Source: Marininema halotolerans (GTDB taxonomy: Bacteria > Bacillota > Bacilli > Thermoactinomycetales > DSM-45169). From it: DNA of 64,000 bases. How positions within the stretch are numbered: position 1 is the stretch's first letter; every line of letters begins with the position of its first letter. Shown one piece after another: positions 36,626 through 45,253 of the stretch. The translations under genes and the position numbers were made by a program. The notes under the pieces are model-generated. The model was not told the origin of the DNA. It ran no database searches and was given only the letters and a program-made list of their open reading frames with translations. The DNA is taken from assembly GCF_900116235.1 (NCBI RefSeq), contig NZ_FPAA01000004.1, positions 248,001-312,000 of the forward strand. Reading direction: 5' to 3'.

Positions 36626-37042
36626 TTAGTTTGAACGCAATACGGAAGTAGGTGTAAATATCCCGTTTCCGTAGGTGCTTTTAGTTACCACATAGAGAAG
36701 ATTAGACTGAAAGGTTTTGCGGATGTAAGGAAAGAATTGTCGATATACTCCCCTGGCGATGTTTTCCAAACTGGGAGAATAGTTTACCCGCACAACCGGA
36801 AGTGGTGGTTTGGGTACGTTTACACCTCTTTGCGCTAAGGTATGAAAACTCCACCGCTGCCCTATCGTCTGGTTAAACATTTGTTGCACTTTAATAATAT
36901 CTGCAACAAATTCTCTGTCATTTGATACATCCTCTTCAATACCCATGATAATTTCTAATGGAGAAAGTGGCGCATAACCAAAGTTAGTTACATAATTCAG
37001 TGTCGTAATTAATGGATTTTTAACTTCAACCCTTCTTGCCAA
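36626..37042 (-). CDS. Small protein of an unrecognised family, member A
   Basis: A 138-residue protein without signal peptide or membrane helix. It shares with member B the N-terminal block VEVKNPLITTLNYVTNFGYA, and with members B and C the core W-x4-L-x2-RG-x2-VP, R-x-PS-x-EN-x-AR and IRK-x-F-x2-NL. The TTG at 37042 sits behind AAGGAGGAG; an upstream ATG at 37063 lies within that site. I do not recognise the family. The location among spore-associated genes suggests a spore protein. Confidence 0.75.
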   Translation of the reverse strand: MARRVEVKNPLITTLNYVTNFGYAPLSPLEIIMGIEEDVSNDREFVADIIKVQQMFNQTIGQRWSFHTLAQRGVNVPKPPLPVVRVNYSPSLENIARGVYRQFFPYIRKTFQSNLLYVVTKSTYGNGIFTPTSVLRSN

Positions 37043-37082
37043 GTTTATCTCCTCCTTCACCAATCTTTCATACGATGCAGCA

Positions 37083-37130
37083 GTCTATCAAACGATGATC
37101 TGGAACTCCCGCGATTTATTCTTGATAGAC
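37083..37130 (-). terminator. Hairpin between members A and B
   Basis: GTCTATCAA/TTGATAGAC with a 30-base spacer, just after the stop of member B. Confidence 0.4.
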
Positions 37131-37136
37131 GGTTGA

Positions 37137-37574
37137 TTAAAATGAGGTTCTTTGTTGTAAAAAAGTTTGAAGTCTAGCAAAGGGTGTAAATATCCCATTT
37201 CCGTAGGTACTTACAGTCACGACATAAATAAGATTGGCGCGGTAAGTTTTTAAAATAAACGGAGCAAATCTGCGATAAACCCCTCGGGCGATATTTTCCA
37301 AACTGGGAGAGTAGTTCACTCTCACAACGGGTAGCGGTGGTTTGGGAACTTTCACCCCCCTTTGCGCTAACGTGTGAAAGCTCCATTGTTGCCCAAGTGT
37401 TTTGTTGAATATTTGCTGTATTTCAATTATATCCACAACAAATTGACTATCATTATTTGCGATATCTTCAATACCTAAGACAATTTCTAATGGAGAAAGT
37501 GGCGCATAACCAAAATTGGTCACATAATTCAGTGTCGTAATTAATGGATTTTTAACCTCAACCCTCCTCGGCAA
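37137..37574 (-). CDS. Small protein of an unrecognised family, member B
   Basis: A 145-residue tandem paralogue of member A, nearly identical at the N-terminus and in the centre (QWSFHTLAQRGVKVPKPPLP, then VVRVNYSPSLENIARGVYR) and divergent at residues 45-60 and at the end (RLQTFLQQRTSF). Both share the Tyr/Gly end block STYGNGIFTP. TTG at 37574 follows AAAGGAGGGG. The pair is a recent duplication. Confidence 0.75.
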   Translation of the reverse strand: MPRRVEVKNPLITTLNYVTNFGYAPLSPLEIVLGIEDIANNDSQFVVDIIEIQQIFNKTLGQQWSFHTLAQRGVKVPKPPLPVVRVNYSPSLENIARGVYRRFAPFILKTYRANLIYVVTVSTYGNGIFTPFARLQTFLQQRTSF

Positions 37575-37827
37575 GTCGATCCCCTCCTTTGCTAAATGTA
37601 GTGCAGTGTATGCCAATCCCCTAAAAGACGAAACCGCTTTCTGGAATGAAGGGCCACTTAAAGGTTGTTTTAGTTTGTACAGATAAAGGATAGTCCAACG
37701 ATATTCATGCCCCCTTATGCCCTTTACTAACGCAAAAGCCTAGTTTTGCAGATGAACTTACAATAGCCTACTCATTACAGATGTATTAGACATATATTTA
37801 TCAAACAACCACAAAGGGGGTCAAACG

Positions 37828-38301
37828 TTGAGTACTTCTAACTTCTTGGTCAGTATAAGTAATGACATTCAAGTGCAACTATATTTTAGCAATGCAGGTT
37901 CAGGTGTAATCGGGCCGGGGGTACTACGTTTCAATCTTGGTATATTAGGAAATATTAACGAAGAAACCGGCTTTGTTATCCCCTACCCCACTATCCAAGC
38001 ATTATTTGATCGAACTTTCGGTGTTGCTTGGAACAAACGATTGCTGATCGAACGGGGTCAGAAAGTACCGGAAAGCTTATTCCCTCCTCGTTTCGTTAGG
38101 TTCATACCTAGCTCTGAAAATTTAGCTAGAGTTGTTGGGATAACGTTAGCCCCGATTATTCGAAAAAGATTTAATAAGAACCTAACATTCGTCAGGGTGA
38201 TTACCCTCACAAACCCCGGTCTTATTGGCACGTCAGCTACCTATTTTATAAAAGGGGTTTCCCCTAGCCATGTAAAGAAAAATATAGAATTACTCGATTA
38301 A
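37828..38301 (+). CDS. Small protein of an unrecognised family, member C
   Basis: A 157-residue diverged relative of A and B on the opposite strand. The core aligns in order: IQALFDRTFGVAWNKRLLIE, RGQKVPESLFPPRFVRFIPS, SENLARVV, then APIIRKRFNKNLTFV. The N-terminal part (FLVSISNDIQVQLYFSNAG) differs. A TTG start follows AAAGGGGGTC. No signal peptide or cysteines. It is flanked by a terminator and is a single-gene unit. Confidence 0.7.
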   Translation: MSTSNFLVSISNDIQVQLYFSNAGSGVIGPGVLRFNLGILGNINEETGFVIPYPTIQALFDRTFGVAWNKRLLIERGQKVPESLFPPRFVRFIPSSENLARVVGITLAPIIRKRFNKNLTFVRVITLTNPGLIGTSATYFIKGVSPSHVKKNIELLD

Positions 38302-38549
38302 TCTACACTTTTCCCTCTCCTCCCTTTTACCTTGGGTACTATAAAGAAGGATCAACTGTGGATTATTAAACGTTAGCTTGTAGGAATTCATAAGGCCTAA
38401 TTATCTGTAGGATCATACAAAAGAATGACTCATTATTGAAAACATACAAAGCTGTTGACGCATATTGAAATAGTCAACAGCTTTGTATGTTTTGTATTAA
38501 AAAATTGAGCGATGTCCTCATACTGATGTGGTAAATCAAAAGCGATGGA
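38302..38549. other. Gene-free interval before the TetR promoter
   Basis: No reading frame is supported between the member C stop and the tetR promoter; the only structure is the 21-bp hairpin listed separately. Confidence 0.55.
38440..38494. terminator. 21-bp hairpin
   Basis: AAAACATACAAAGCTGTTGAC and its complement form a perfect 21-bp stem with a 13-base loop, in the interval after member C and before the tetR promoter. Confidence 0.75.
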
Positions 38550-38598
38550 TTGACAAAAAAATTGGTATTGATTACAATTTACTTACCGGTCGGTAAGT
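38550..38598 (+). promoter_or_regulatory. Promoter and TetR operator of the regulator/acyltransferase unit
   Basis: TTGACA (38550-38555), 17 bases, TACAAT (38573-38578), then the symmetric ACTTACCG-gt-CGGTAAGT at 38581-38598 over the expected transcription start. The operator has the form bound by many TetR proteins, so the next gene is probably autoregulated. Confidence 0.85.
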
Positions 38599-38617
38599 TA
38601 AGAGAAAGGCGGCATAT

Positions 38618-39187
38618 ATGTCCACAAAATATGAAGAAATATTAGTAGTTACCTACCGGCTATTTGCTGAGGTAGGGATTGAAAAGACTAGCATGTCCCG
38701 TATCGCAAAAGAATTGGGCATATCAAAACCCGCTATTTATTACTATTTCCCTTCAAAAGGTGCTTTGATTAACACACTCTTTGATTTTCTAATGAAAGAA
38801 ATTCAGTTTCAAAATTTCTTTAACCAAGAAGAGTACACTCCACACAATATCCGACAGAAATTAATTGTGGATGGTCATGCAATGATCAAGCAACAGGCAG
38901 CAGACCCCCACTATGAGAAAGTGATGAGTGAATATTATGCCTTGAGTGCAAAAGAAACCAAATTTGCGATTGAATTGAAACATGTCCTCCATATTTATTT
39001 AGAGGGATTTACACGACTGTTAGAATTGGCCGTGGCGGCTGACCTAATTGACCGGAAGGATGTTCACTTACGAGCACAATTCCTTACGCTAATTGTCGAT
39101 GGACTCGATAAGTATACGGACAAAGAATACAACGTGGATCCAAGCGAAATTTGGACATTTGCTGTTCATAGCGCCTTGAAAAATTAA
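38618..39187 (+). CDS. TetR/AcrR family repressor
   Basis: A 189-residue repressor. The N-terminal domain (5-50) has ILVVTYRLFAEVGIEKTSM and the recognition helix region GISKPAIYYYFPSKGALI. The ligand domain is helical and unremarkable. It lies directly behind a matching operator and 13 bases before the acyltransferase-like gene, which is its probable target. AGAGAAAGGCGG precedes the start. Confidence 0.92.
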   Translation: MSTKYEEILVVTYRLFAEVGIEKTSMSRIAKELGISKPAIYYYFPSKGALINTLFDFLMKEIQFQNFFNQEEYTPHNIRQKLIVDGHAMIKQQAADPHYEKVMSEYYALSAKETKFAIELKHVLHIYLEGFTRLLELAVAADLIDRKDVHLRAQFLTLIVDGLDKYTDKEYNVDPSEIWTFAVHSALKN

Positions 39188-39200
39188 AACAGAGGTGGGC

Positions 39201-40322
39201 ATGATGGGAAATCCGAGTAATCGCATTGTCGGTTTTGATATAGCACGTGCTCTTGCTATACTAGGTATGGTGATGGTCAATTATAAATTGGCACTTGATG
39301 CGGTAGGAAATGGACCCAATTGGCTTGTGATCAGTTCCGACCTATTGGAGGGTAGAGCATCTGCAATCTTTGTCATACTGGCTGGTATTGGTACTGCACT
39401 CATGACAAAGAAAGCGAGAGTGACCAAGGATCCCTCTCTGATCATGGAAACACGTCGTATTATTTGGAAGCGCTCTCTTTTCTTACTGGGGCTTGGAATG
39501 GTCCTTTACTTTATCGGTTGGGACGCTGACATTCTTCATTACTATGCCTTTTATATGTTGGTTGCTTCCTTTTTTATTGTTGTCACTAATCGCAGTTTAC
39601 TGTTTACGATTATCGGCGTATTGTTAACTAGTCAATTATTTCAACTGATTTTCGACTACACTCAAGGCTGGGATGCCAACTTTCAAAGTTATGAATCTTT
39701 TTGGTCTCCCGATGGATTCGTACGAAATCTATTCTTAAATGGCTACCACCCCCTCTTTCCGTGGATCTGTTTTTTCTTGTTCGGTATGTGGTTGGGTCGT
39801 TTAAATTGGAAAGATCGATCTTTACGGAGAAAATTGATGGGCACGGCTCTAGTTGTCGTATTGGTCGTTGAATGGCTTTCCTATTCCTTAATTGTTTTTA
39901 CAAAACCAATTTTAGGGACGGAAATTGCTCGATACTTATTCCAAACGAAACCGATGCCCCCTACCCTGCTCTACATGGTTTCGAGTGCGTGTACCGCGTT
40001 GATCGTCATTCTTCTTTGCATTCGACTTTCAGAAAAAATTCGAGAGCGCTGGGTAACCAAGCTATTTGAATATACGGGGCAACTCGCTTTAACACATTAT
40101 GTCGGCCACTTTTTCGTGCTACTTCTTCTTTTTCTTTTTGGTTATTTAAACCACTCCTTCACTTTAAGTGTTGCTATGGGAGCGTCCTTTGGATTTTTTA
40201 TCGTAGCCATGATCGGCTCGTATGCATGGAGGTCCTTCTTTTCTCGTGGACCGATCGAATGGATGATGCGAAAAGTGAGTGAAAATTGGGTTGGTACCCA
40301 TCAAGCAGAGCAAAAGTTGTAG
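39201..40322 (+). CDS. DUF418-type membrane protein with acyltransferase-like N-terminus
   Basis: A 373-residue protein with about ten membrane helices. The N-terminus (RIVGFDIARALAILGMVMVN) resembles the heparan-alpha-glucosaminide N-acetyltransferase/DUF1624 group, and the C-terminal part (ELFEYTGQ-like LFEYTGQLALTHYVGHFF) is the DUF418 block. Bacillus YeiB/YxaH-like proteins belong here; their substrates are unknown. The ATG at 39201 lies behind AGAGGTGGG. It is translationally close to the TetR gene. Confidence 0.85.
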   Translation: MMGNPSNRIVGFDIARALAILGMVMVNYKLALDAVGNGPNWLVISSDLLEGRASAIFVILAGIGTALMTKKARVTKDPSLIMETRRIIWKRSLFLLGLGMVLYFIGWDADILHYYAFYMLVASFFIVVTNRSLLFTIIGVLLTSQLFQLIFDYTQGWDANFQSYESFWSPDGFVRNLFLNGYHPLFPWICFFLFGMWLGRLNWKDRSLRRKLMGTALVVVLVVEWLSYSLIVFTKPILGTEIARYLFQTKPMPPTLLYMVSSACTALIVILLCIRLSEKIRERWVTKLFEYTGQLALTHYVGHFFVLLLLFLFGYLNHSFTLSVAMGASFGFFIVAMIGSYAWRSFFSRGPIEWMMRKVSENWVGTHQAEQKL

Positions 40323-40352
40323 GAACTAAATCAGTGCTAGTTGTCTTATGTG

Positions 40353-40384
40353 AAGAGGAAGCTCATGAGGGCTTCCTCTTTATT
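40353..40384. terminator. Terminator of the DUF418 gene
   Basis: AAGAGGAAGC/GCTTCCTCTT with an 8-base loop followed by TATTTTG. Confidence 0.75.
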
Positions 40385-40462
40385 TTGAATGAATTTAGAA
40401 AATGAGGAAGGCGCCTTAGGACACATCAATAAACATTATTGATCAATCAATTATAACTGTAA

Positions 40463-41422
40463 TTAGTTATTGCTTTGTTGCAATGTGTGTACCGTACTCC
40501 GAATCCCCTTTTGAAAGGGTGTCGCACGCACAGGGCCAATCATCCGTTCGTATTTGTTTCCGCACAAGACAAGCGGCTCTTCTGTTAAATATAGCATTTC
40601 TACAATCTCCTTCATTGCTGGCACAACAAGTCCAAGTAAAAGAAGTCCCCCTCGACGGAGGGTAACGACGGGTTTGGATTTTCCACTCGCCTGCCGGGCT
40701 ATTCTTACAATCTCCTTGCCTGAGATTAGACCCGCACCAGGAATGTTCCAATTCTCGCCATATGCTTCGTTCTTAGCGGCAAGTTCTGCGATCATGAATG
40801 CTGCGTCCGGCAAGTAAACAAATTCTCGTGGGACGTGCATATTGCCGATAAAAAATGTCATCTTGCCTGCTGCAATATCTTTAATGGTTGAGCCCAGATA
40901 AGAAGCCTCATTTGCCGTAGGGCCATAATAATCAGGCAAGCGGACGATCATGATCTGGGCTTTGTTCCATCTGTTTTCGAACAGCATCTTTTCGAAAGCA
41001 AGCCTTGTCTTCCCTTTTCGGGTATGTGGCTGCTTCGGATGCTCCTCTGTAACCCGATCCGTCTGTCTCCTTCCATAGGGGTAAATACCGTCAACCGCAA
41101 CGACCCTCAAACCTAGCTGATTGGCTGCCTCCATAACGGATTCTCCTAAAGGAATCAGCTTGTTCTCCATCTCGTGGTAGGGTACGTTTGCACAATGAAA
41201 TAGGACATCCGCACCATCCGCTGCGTTAACAATGTCAACCGGAGAGAAAGCATCGCCTGTTGCAATCGTTACATTTTCCGGATGACTGATCCCCTCCCTC
41301 AGGTGCTGTAGCTTCTGAAAAGATCTTCCGAAAGCGACAGTGTGAATTCCCCTCTTCGCTAACTCTTCCGTAATCGCCGAGCCAGTACCGCCACTTGCTC
41401 CTACAACAATTGCTTTTTTCAT
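40463..41422 (-). CDS. NAD(P)-dependent epimerase/dehydratase-like SDR
   Basis: A 319-residue extended SDR. It begins KKAIVVGASGGTGSAITEEL (Rossmann loop 7-15), has VLFHCANVPYHEM, the substrate-side GIYPYGRRQTDRVTEEHPKQ and RLPDYYGP near residue 165. The usual catalytic Y-x3-K is not in its standard place; the TRKGKTRLAFEKML block resembles the variant group. It is likely a quinone or sugar-like oxidoreductase of unknown substrate. TGGGGTGAG precedes the start, and the divergent TetR gene probably controls it. Confidence 0.85.
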   Translation of the reverse strand: MKKAIVVGASGGTGSAITEELAKRGIHTVAFGRSFQKLQHLREGISHPENVTIATGDAFSPVDIVNAADGADVLFHCANVPYHEMENKLIPLGESVMEAANQLGLRVVAVDGIYPYGRRQTDRVTEEHPKQPHTRKGKTRLAFEKMLFENRWNKAQIMIVRLPDYYGPTANEASYLGSTIKDIAAGKMTFFIGNMHVPREFVYLPDAAFMIAELAAKNEAYGENWNIPGAGLISGKEIVRIARQASGKSKPVVTLRRGGLLLLGLVVPAMKEIVEMLYLTEEPLVLCGNKYERMIGPVRATPFQKGIRSTVHTLQQSNN

Positions 41423-41443
41423 GGTCTCACCCCATGTTAAGAT

Positions 41444-41541
41444 GTGATTGATCAATCACTTACATGATGTTCGTAATTAAGTAATTGATCAATCACTTAA
41501 TTACGAACAATGTATCATGCTGTTATTGATTAGTCAATCAC
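41444..41541. promoter_or_regulatory. Cluster of TetR-type operator sites
   Basis: GTGATTGATCAATCAC at 41444-41459 is a perfect palindrome. GTAATTGATCAATCAC (41481-41496) sits at the centre of a 42-base near-perfect palindrome, 41468-41509. TTATTGATTAGTCAATCAC lies at 41523-41541. A further degenerate copy is at 42107-42122, next to the tetR start. They probably bind the neighbouring TetR protein. Confidence 0.75.
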
Positions 41542-41561
41542 AAATTAATTTGAAACCCCCT

Positions 41562-42083
41562 TTATTTTCCCATCAACTCGGGCATGCCGAGCACTGTCGA
41601 GATATTGCAGAGCATTCCTCGTGCGAGAAACAGCATCGTCCGCTCCTCGGCGTTTGGAATTCCCGCATCAAGAAATGCCTTCAAAACGATACTACGAACT
41701 TCCCCAAACCCCTTGCGCATTGCTTCCCGAATGGAGTCTTCTTGAATGGTCTGTGCTTGCATTTGAAGCAGTATTTCATTCTGGTTGGCGTTCAATATTT
41801 CATCATATGCTCGAATAAGATCAGTCTCCAGTTGTTCTGACGATGCGAATTCTATGACTTTGTGGAAGGAATCAATTACTCGCGCCCAAGATACCTCCAA
41901 TGCCGCAAGTAATAAGGCTTCCTTTTTTGAAAAGAAACGAAAGATATACGGCTGCGAGATATTGGCCTGTTGAGCCACTTGTGCCGTCGTTGCCCTATAG
42001 TATCCAATCTCTGCGAATACCTGAATGGCTGCAGAGATGATCTCTTCTCTACGATTAACCGAAGTCGTATCGGATTTCCCCAT
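41562..42083 (-). CDS. TetR/AcrR family repressor
   Basis: A 173-residue repressor. The DNA-binding domain (10-55) has REEIISAAIQVFAEIGYYRA and QQANISQPYIFRFFSKKEAL; the C-terminal part resembles the TetR_C group of AcrR proteins. The start at 42083 follows GGGGAGG. Its gene reads towards the SDR gene, with four similar palindromes around both; a fifth partial copy (40436-40452) is beyond the SDR stop. Confidence 0.9.
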   Translation of the reverse strand: MGKSDTTSVNRREEIISAAIQVFAEIGYYRATTAQVAQQANISQPYIFRFFSKKEALLLAALEVSWARVIDSFHKVIEFASSEQLETDLIRAYDEILNANQNEILLQMQAQTIQEDSIREAMRKGFGEVRSIVLKAFLDAGIPNAEERTMLFLARGMLCNISTVLGMPELMGK

Positions 42084-42106
42084 CGGATAATCCTCCCCTT
42101 TAGTTA

Positions 42107-42122
42107 GTGATTCATCAATCAA
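42107..42122. promoter_or_regulatory. Degenerate operator copy before tetR
   Basis: GTGATTCATCAATCAA differs from the perfect palindrome at 41444 in two positions and lies 24 bases before the tetR start, in the right place for autorepression. Confidence 0.55.
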
Positions 42123-42207
42123 TTTTATTATATAGGAGGCATCGATTCAAATCAATTCGATAACGCCCTCCTCATCGATCATTGGCTAACCCAATAGCTT
42201 TACACAT

Positions 42208-42241
42208 AAAAAGGAAGAGGCTACTCACCCTCTTCCTTTTT
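42208..42241 (-). terminator. Terminator of the matrixin gene
   Basis: AAAAAGGAAGAGG/CCTCTTCCTTTTT with an 8-base loop and runs on both sides. Confidence 0.8.
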
Positions 42242-42265
42242 CTACTCTATATCAAGAAGCTCACC

Positions 42266-43063
42266 TTAGTGGACTTGTGATTTCATTTGATAATTTTCTT
42301 TGATTGCAGCAATGTCTAATTTGCTGATTTCAAATTTTTTCTCGGAAAATACTTTTGCGACGAGATGATTTAACCCTTTGTACATGATCGATTGCGTATC
42401 ATCGGTATGATCTAAGCCCAAAGCGTGACCTAATTCATGAGTAATTGCAAAGAGATAATTGGATTGATTGAGAGTGACATCATTGTTGCCAATCATTTTT
42501 AAGATGTTATCCGTATCTACTTCGTACATTCCATTGTATTGATTCTGTACCCAGATCTTTTGATTTTCAATTACCATGGCTGAGAAAACTTTATTTAATG
42601 CATAAAAGTTAATACGGATCATTCCACTGTTTACCGGAAATGGATACGGACTTGGGGTAGTAAGTGACTTGTTTAACATCAGCTTTTGTTTATCAATCTG
42701 AATAAGTTCATCACGTTCATTTTTAAACCAAGTCGTTGTCCCTCCTAACGTGAGCGGTTCTTCCGCATTTATTTCAGGGTAAACGATGATGTTATTGTCA
42801 CCCAGTGCAAACCCATTTACTGTCGATTCATTATTTTTCGGTTGTGTCGGTTGCCTTAATTCAAATACCTTCATACCAAGTTCCTTGTTCCAGTTCGCTA
42901 TCGCTTCCGTCGTTATCGTTTTCAGTAAATTATCTAGATCGCTATAGTTGACCACCATGTTTTTTTGTTGATAGAAGGATTTAAAGGTTTCCGAAAATGG
43001 GGTAATTGTAATTCCGATTGGGAATTTAATGACCTTTGTTCCGTTATAGGTAGGACCATTCAT
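42266..43063 (-). CDS. Matrixin-type zinc metalloprotease without signal peptide
   Basis: A 265-residue metzincin. The zinc site HELGHALGLDH is at 209-219 and the Met-turn SIMYKG at 225-230, as in matrixins. The preceding 200 residues are beta/alpha and contain TEAIANWNKELGMKVFELR, which resembles the start of the astacin/matrixin fold. There is no signal peptide or transmembrane helix and no cysteine-switch propeptide. An intracellular or mother-cell protease, for instance processing a coat protein, is possible but inferred. GGAGAG precedes the ATG. Confidence 0.88.
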   Translation of the reverse strand: MNGPTYNGTKVIKFPIGITITPFSETFKSFYQQKNMVVNYSDLDNLLKTITTEAIANWNKELGMKVFELRQPTQPKNNESTVNGFALGDNNIIVYPEINAEEPLTLGGTTTWFKNERDELIQIDKQKLMLNKSLTTPSPYPFPVNSGMIRINFYALNKVFSAMVIENQKIWVQNQYNGMYEVDTDNILKMIGNNDVTLNQSNYLFAITHELGHALGLDHTDDTQSIMYKGLNHLVAKVFSEKKFEISKLDIAAIKENYQMKSQVH

Positions 43064-43300
43064 GCGAAATCTCTCCTTTTGAAATGTCGATTGTAAAATT
43101 ATAAAGAAAGAGGATTCTTTTCAAATTTTACCTCTACATCTTATCACCAAACCAGTGAAAAAGAAATAATTTTTTAAAATTAATAAAAATTTAGGAATAC
43201 GAAAAATCAGTTAATCCCAAGTAAACGTTCGTACAAACAGAATTTCATTAATGTAATACATTATCCAAATAATTAAATTCAATGTGAAGGAAGGAAATTC

Positions 43301-44128
43301 ATGGGCGAAAACGCATCTTGTCAGGAATTAGCTTCGATTCTAAATGCGAGAGTTTCAACTCTTGCAACCCCTGGAACATGTACAATCACGAATATTCGGA
43401 CGTTTCCGATGACAGTACTGGGTCGCAGGACAAGTGAACCCCTTAATAATATTTTTTATATACAAAAAACAACTATTCCTAATCGTACATTAAATATGGG
43501 TTTTTTAGCTCTCCTGCCCAATGAAGTTACATTCGCTGTCAATGGACTTACACGACAAGGGATAAAAGTAACCGCCATTACTCCCTTTACTTTCTTTGCA
43601 AAACCCAATATAATCAATGTCTTTCTTCAATCATTGGAACACCCTATTCAATTTGTTCAAAAGGTAAATCGGGTATTATCAAAAATCCCTTTAGTTGCTC
43701 CAGATGTTCCCGAACCTCCCATTAATCCTGCTTACCGTCAATTATGCAAACAATTTAGTGCCATTATTGGGGGCAATCAAATTGTTGATATCATTGGAAC
43801 CTCGTGCGAAGTCGTACGATTAAGAAACACCCATGTGTATAGCATGGGGCAACTTGTAACCAATCCAGAGACGCGATTATTAAATTTTTCCTTTGATAAA
43901 CTTGACGCTCAAGGACGCTCCCTATGCTCTGCTACCGTGGGACTATTCCGTCATGAAGTCGGCCCCTATATTAATGCCCTACGCAAACAGAAGAGTAACG
44001 TGATCATCACGCCATTGTTTACACCTTACTTTACAACACCTAATTTTCTATATTTGCAATATTTGTCTATTGAGAACCCCATTACTTTTGCCATCGCTTC
44101 CCGTAAAGCGATCTCAACTTTAACGTGA
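43301..44128 (+). CDS. Two-domain DUF1259-like protein, copy 1
   Basis: A 275-residue protein made of two repeats. Each begins with a cysteine-led helix (CQELASILNARVST and CKQFSAIIGGNQIVD), contains a cysteine-marked strand and a short CEV/CTI block, and ends with the E-V-x-P/x2-N-x-L, I-x-V and P-F/IxF-x-K-x3-L pattern (EVTFAVNGLTRQGIKVTAIT and EVGPYINALRKQKSNVIITP, then NPITFAIASRKAISTL). This is the layout of DUF1259/LpqO-LppY proteins, whose function is unknown. No signal peptide. AAGGAAGG precedes the ATG. Confidence 0.7.
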   Translation: MGENASCQELASILNARVSTLATPGTCTITNIRTFPMTVLGRRTSEPLNNIFYIQKTTIPNRTLNMGFLALLPNEVTFAVNGLTRQGIKVTAITPFTFFAKPNIINVFLQSLEHPIQFVQKVNRVLSKIPLVAPDVPEPPINPAYRQLCKQFSAIIGGNQIVDIIGTSCEVVRLRNTHVYSMGQLVTNPETRLLNFSFDKLDAQGRSLCSATVGLFRHEVGPYINALRKQKSNVIITPLFTPYFTTPNFLYLQYLSIENPITFAIASRKAISTLT

Positions 44129-44168
44129 TTTTCTCACTTCTTACGAAGAACATACATTTCTGACAAAC

Positions 44169-44214
44169 CCAATAAAGAAGCGCTGACACTTAAAGGTCAG
44201 CGCTTCTTTATTGG
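44169..44214 (+). terminator. 19-bp terminator of the DUF1259-like gene
   Basis: CCAATAAAGAAGCGCTGAC and its complement with an 8-base loop. Confidence 0.8.
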
Positions 44215-44377
44215 AGTCACGCGCTTATCATCATCGCATTAAAGTAGGGAAGTCTTCTCTTGTAGAGGGTATCTCTGTGTATACATTTTTGAATTTGCAT
44301 AGGATGTTACGAAATGGGGTCTTTTAATCTCGGTTGCCAAGTCATCATTTGCCTATGACTTAGAAATGAAAGTGTTA

Positions 44378-45205
44378 TTATAAAACATTTAGAACAAAGG
44401 GTACCGTAAACTCTTTCCCATTTCGTTTAAACTCTCCCCATACTTTGTAGGCTCCCTTCTTTGGAAAGGTAGTATGAAACATTGCATTAGGGCCAGTCCC
44501 CTTTTCATCCATGGGGTGTACATGAAGGTAGTCTTTGGCACCCTCACTGATAATAACAACATGACCGATCGCACCGAGATAGGGTTGTAAATTTGTAATC
44601 TCTTTTTTTGTTTGCGTATCTTTGAAATGAAACGTTAGCATCTGCTCTTGATTTGCGCGAATAGGTTTTTCTAAAGTTAAAGATACTTCGTTGTTATCTA
44701 CCTTCTTGACCCATCGCTTCTCTTTTTTTAATGGTTGCGTTGGCTTACTCTTCCCTTGAACATTGACCCAATGAGTTTGGATGGATTGTTCCCCATCCTT
44801 TGGTACGAAATCAGCAATGAACTTGTATTTGCCTCCTTCAGAAAATGGAACGGAGATATCAAAAGTACCCTCCCCTTGGTATTGAGGATGAAGGTGTTGG
44901 AACGAGGATAAATCGCTTTTCACGACGATGAGGTGCATTTTTTTCGTATGGTTCGTTTTAAAATCAGGAATGGGTTTTCCCTGATGATCAGTCACGCGAA
45001 TCGTTAATGATGAGGATTGATTGGCCTTTGGTTTCTTAATACTCCATTGAGTATGAATCATCGGCTTATCATGATTTTTCATCGCTTCATGGTCGTTATG
45101 GGTTTTTGAATGGTTGTCATGACTATCGGTGCCAGAAGGCTTTCCGCATGCAGTTACAAATAATAAGAGTGACAACATGATTATTTGAATCAACCAACGT
45201 TGCAA
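44378..45205 (-). CDS. Histidine-rich lipoprotein, YtkA/FixH-like
   Basis: A 275-residue lipoprotein. The signal ends in the lipobox FVTAC (Cys near residue 20), then a His-rich stretch (HDNHSKTHNDHEAMKNH) that could bind Cu or Zn. Two YtkA-like domains follow: about 50-150 (TIRVTDHQGKPIPDF, SSFQHLHPQYQGEGTFDISV) and 170-275 (LTFHFKDTQTKKEITNLQPYLGAIGHVV, YLHVHPMDEKG). Comparable proteins bind copper at the outer face of the membrane. TTG at 45205 follows AAGAGGTG. A symmetric C-rich site lies upstream. Confidence 0.82.
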   Translation of the reverse strand: MQRWLIQIIMLSLLLFVTACGKPSGTDSHDNHSKTHNDHEAMKNHDKPMIHTQWSIKKPKANQSSSLTIRVTDHQGKPIPDFKTNHTKKMHLIVVKSDLSSFQHLHPQYQGEGTFDISVPFSEGGKYKFIADFVPKDGEQSIQTHWVNVQGKSKPTQPLKKEKRWVKKVDNNEVSLTLEKPIRANQEQMLTFHFKDTQTKKEITNLQPYLGAIGHVVIISEGAKDYLHVHPMDEKGTGPNAMFHTTFPKKGAYKVWGEFKRNGKEFTVPFVLNVL

Positions 45206-45253
45206 ATGGAACACCTCTTTCTTTAGATCATCAAATGAACAGCTTTAGCAATA

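Noticed and set aside
43301-44128. Homology between the DUF1259-like and family-of-three proteins
   Set aside because: The core patterns do not align in order; only the general beta/alpha character is shared.
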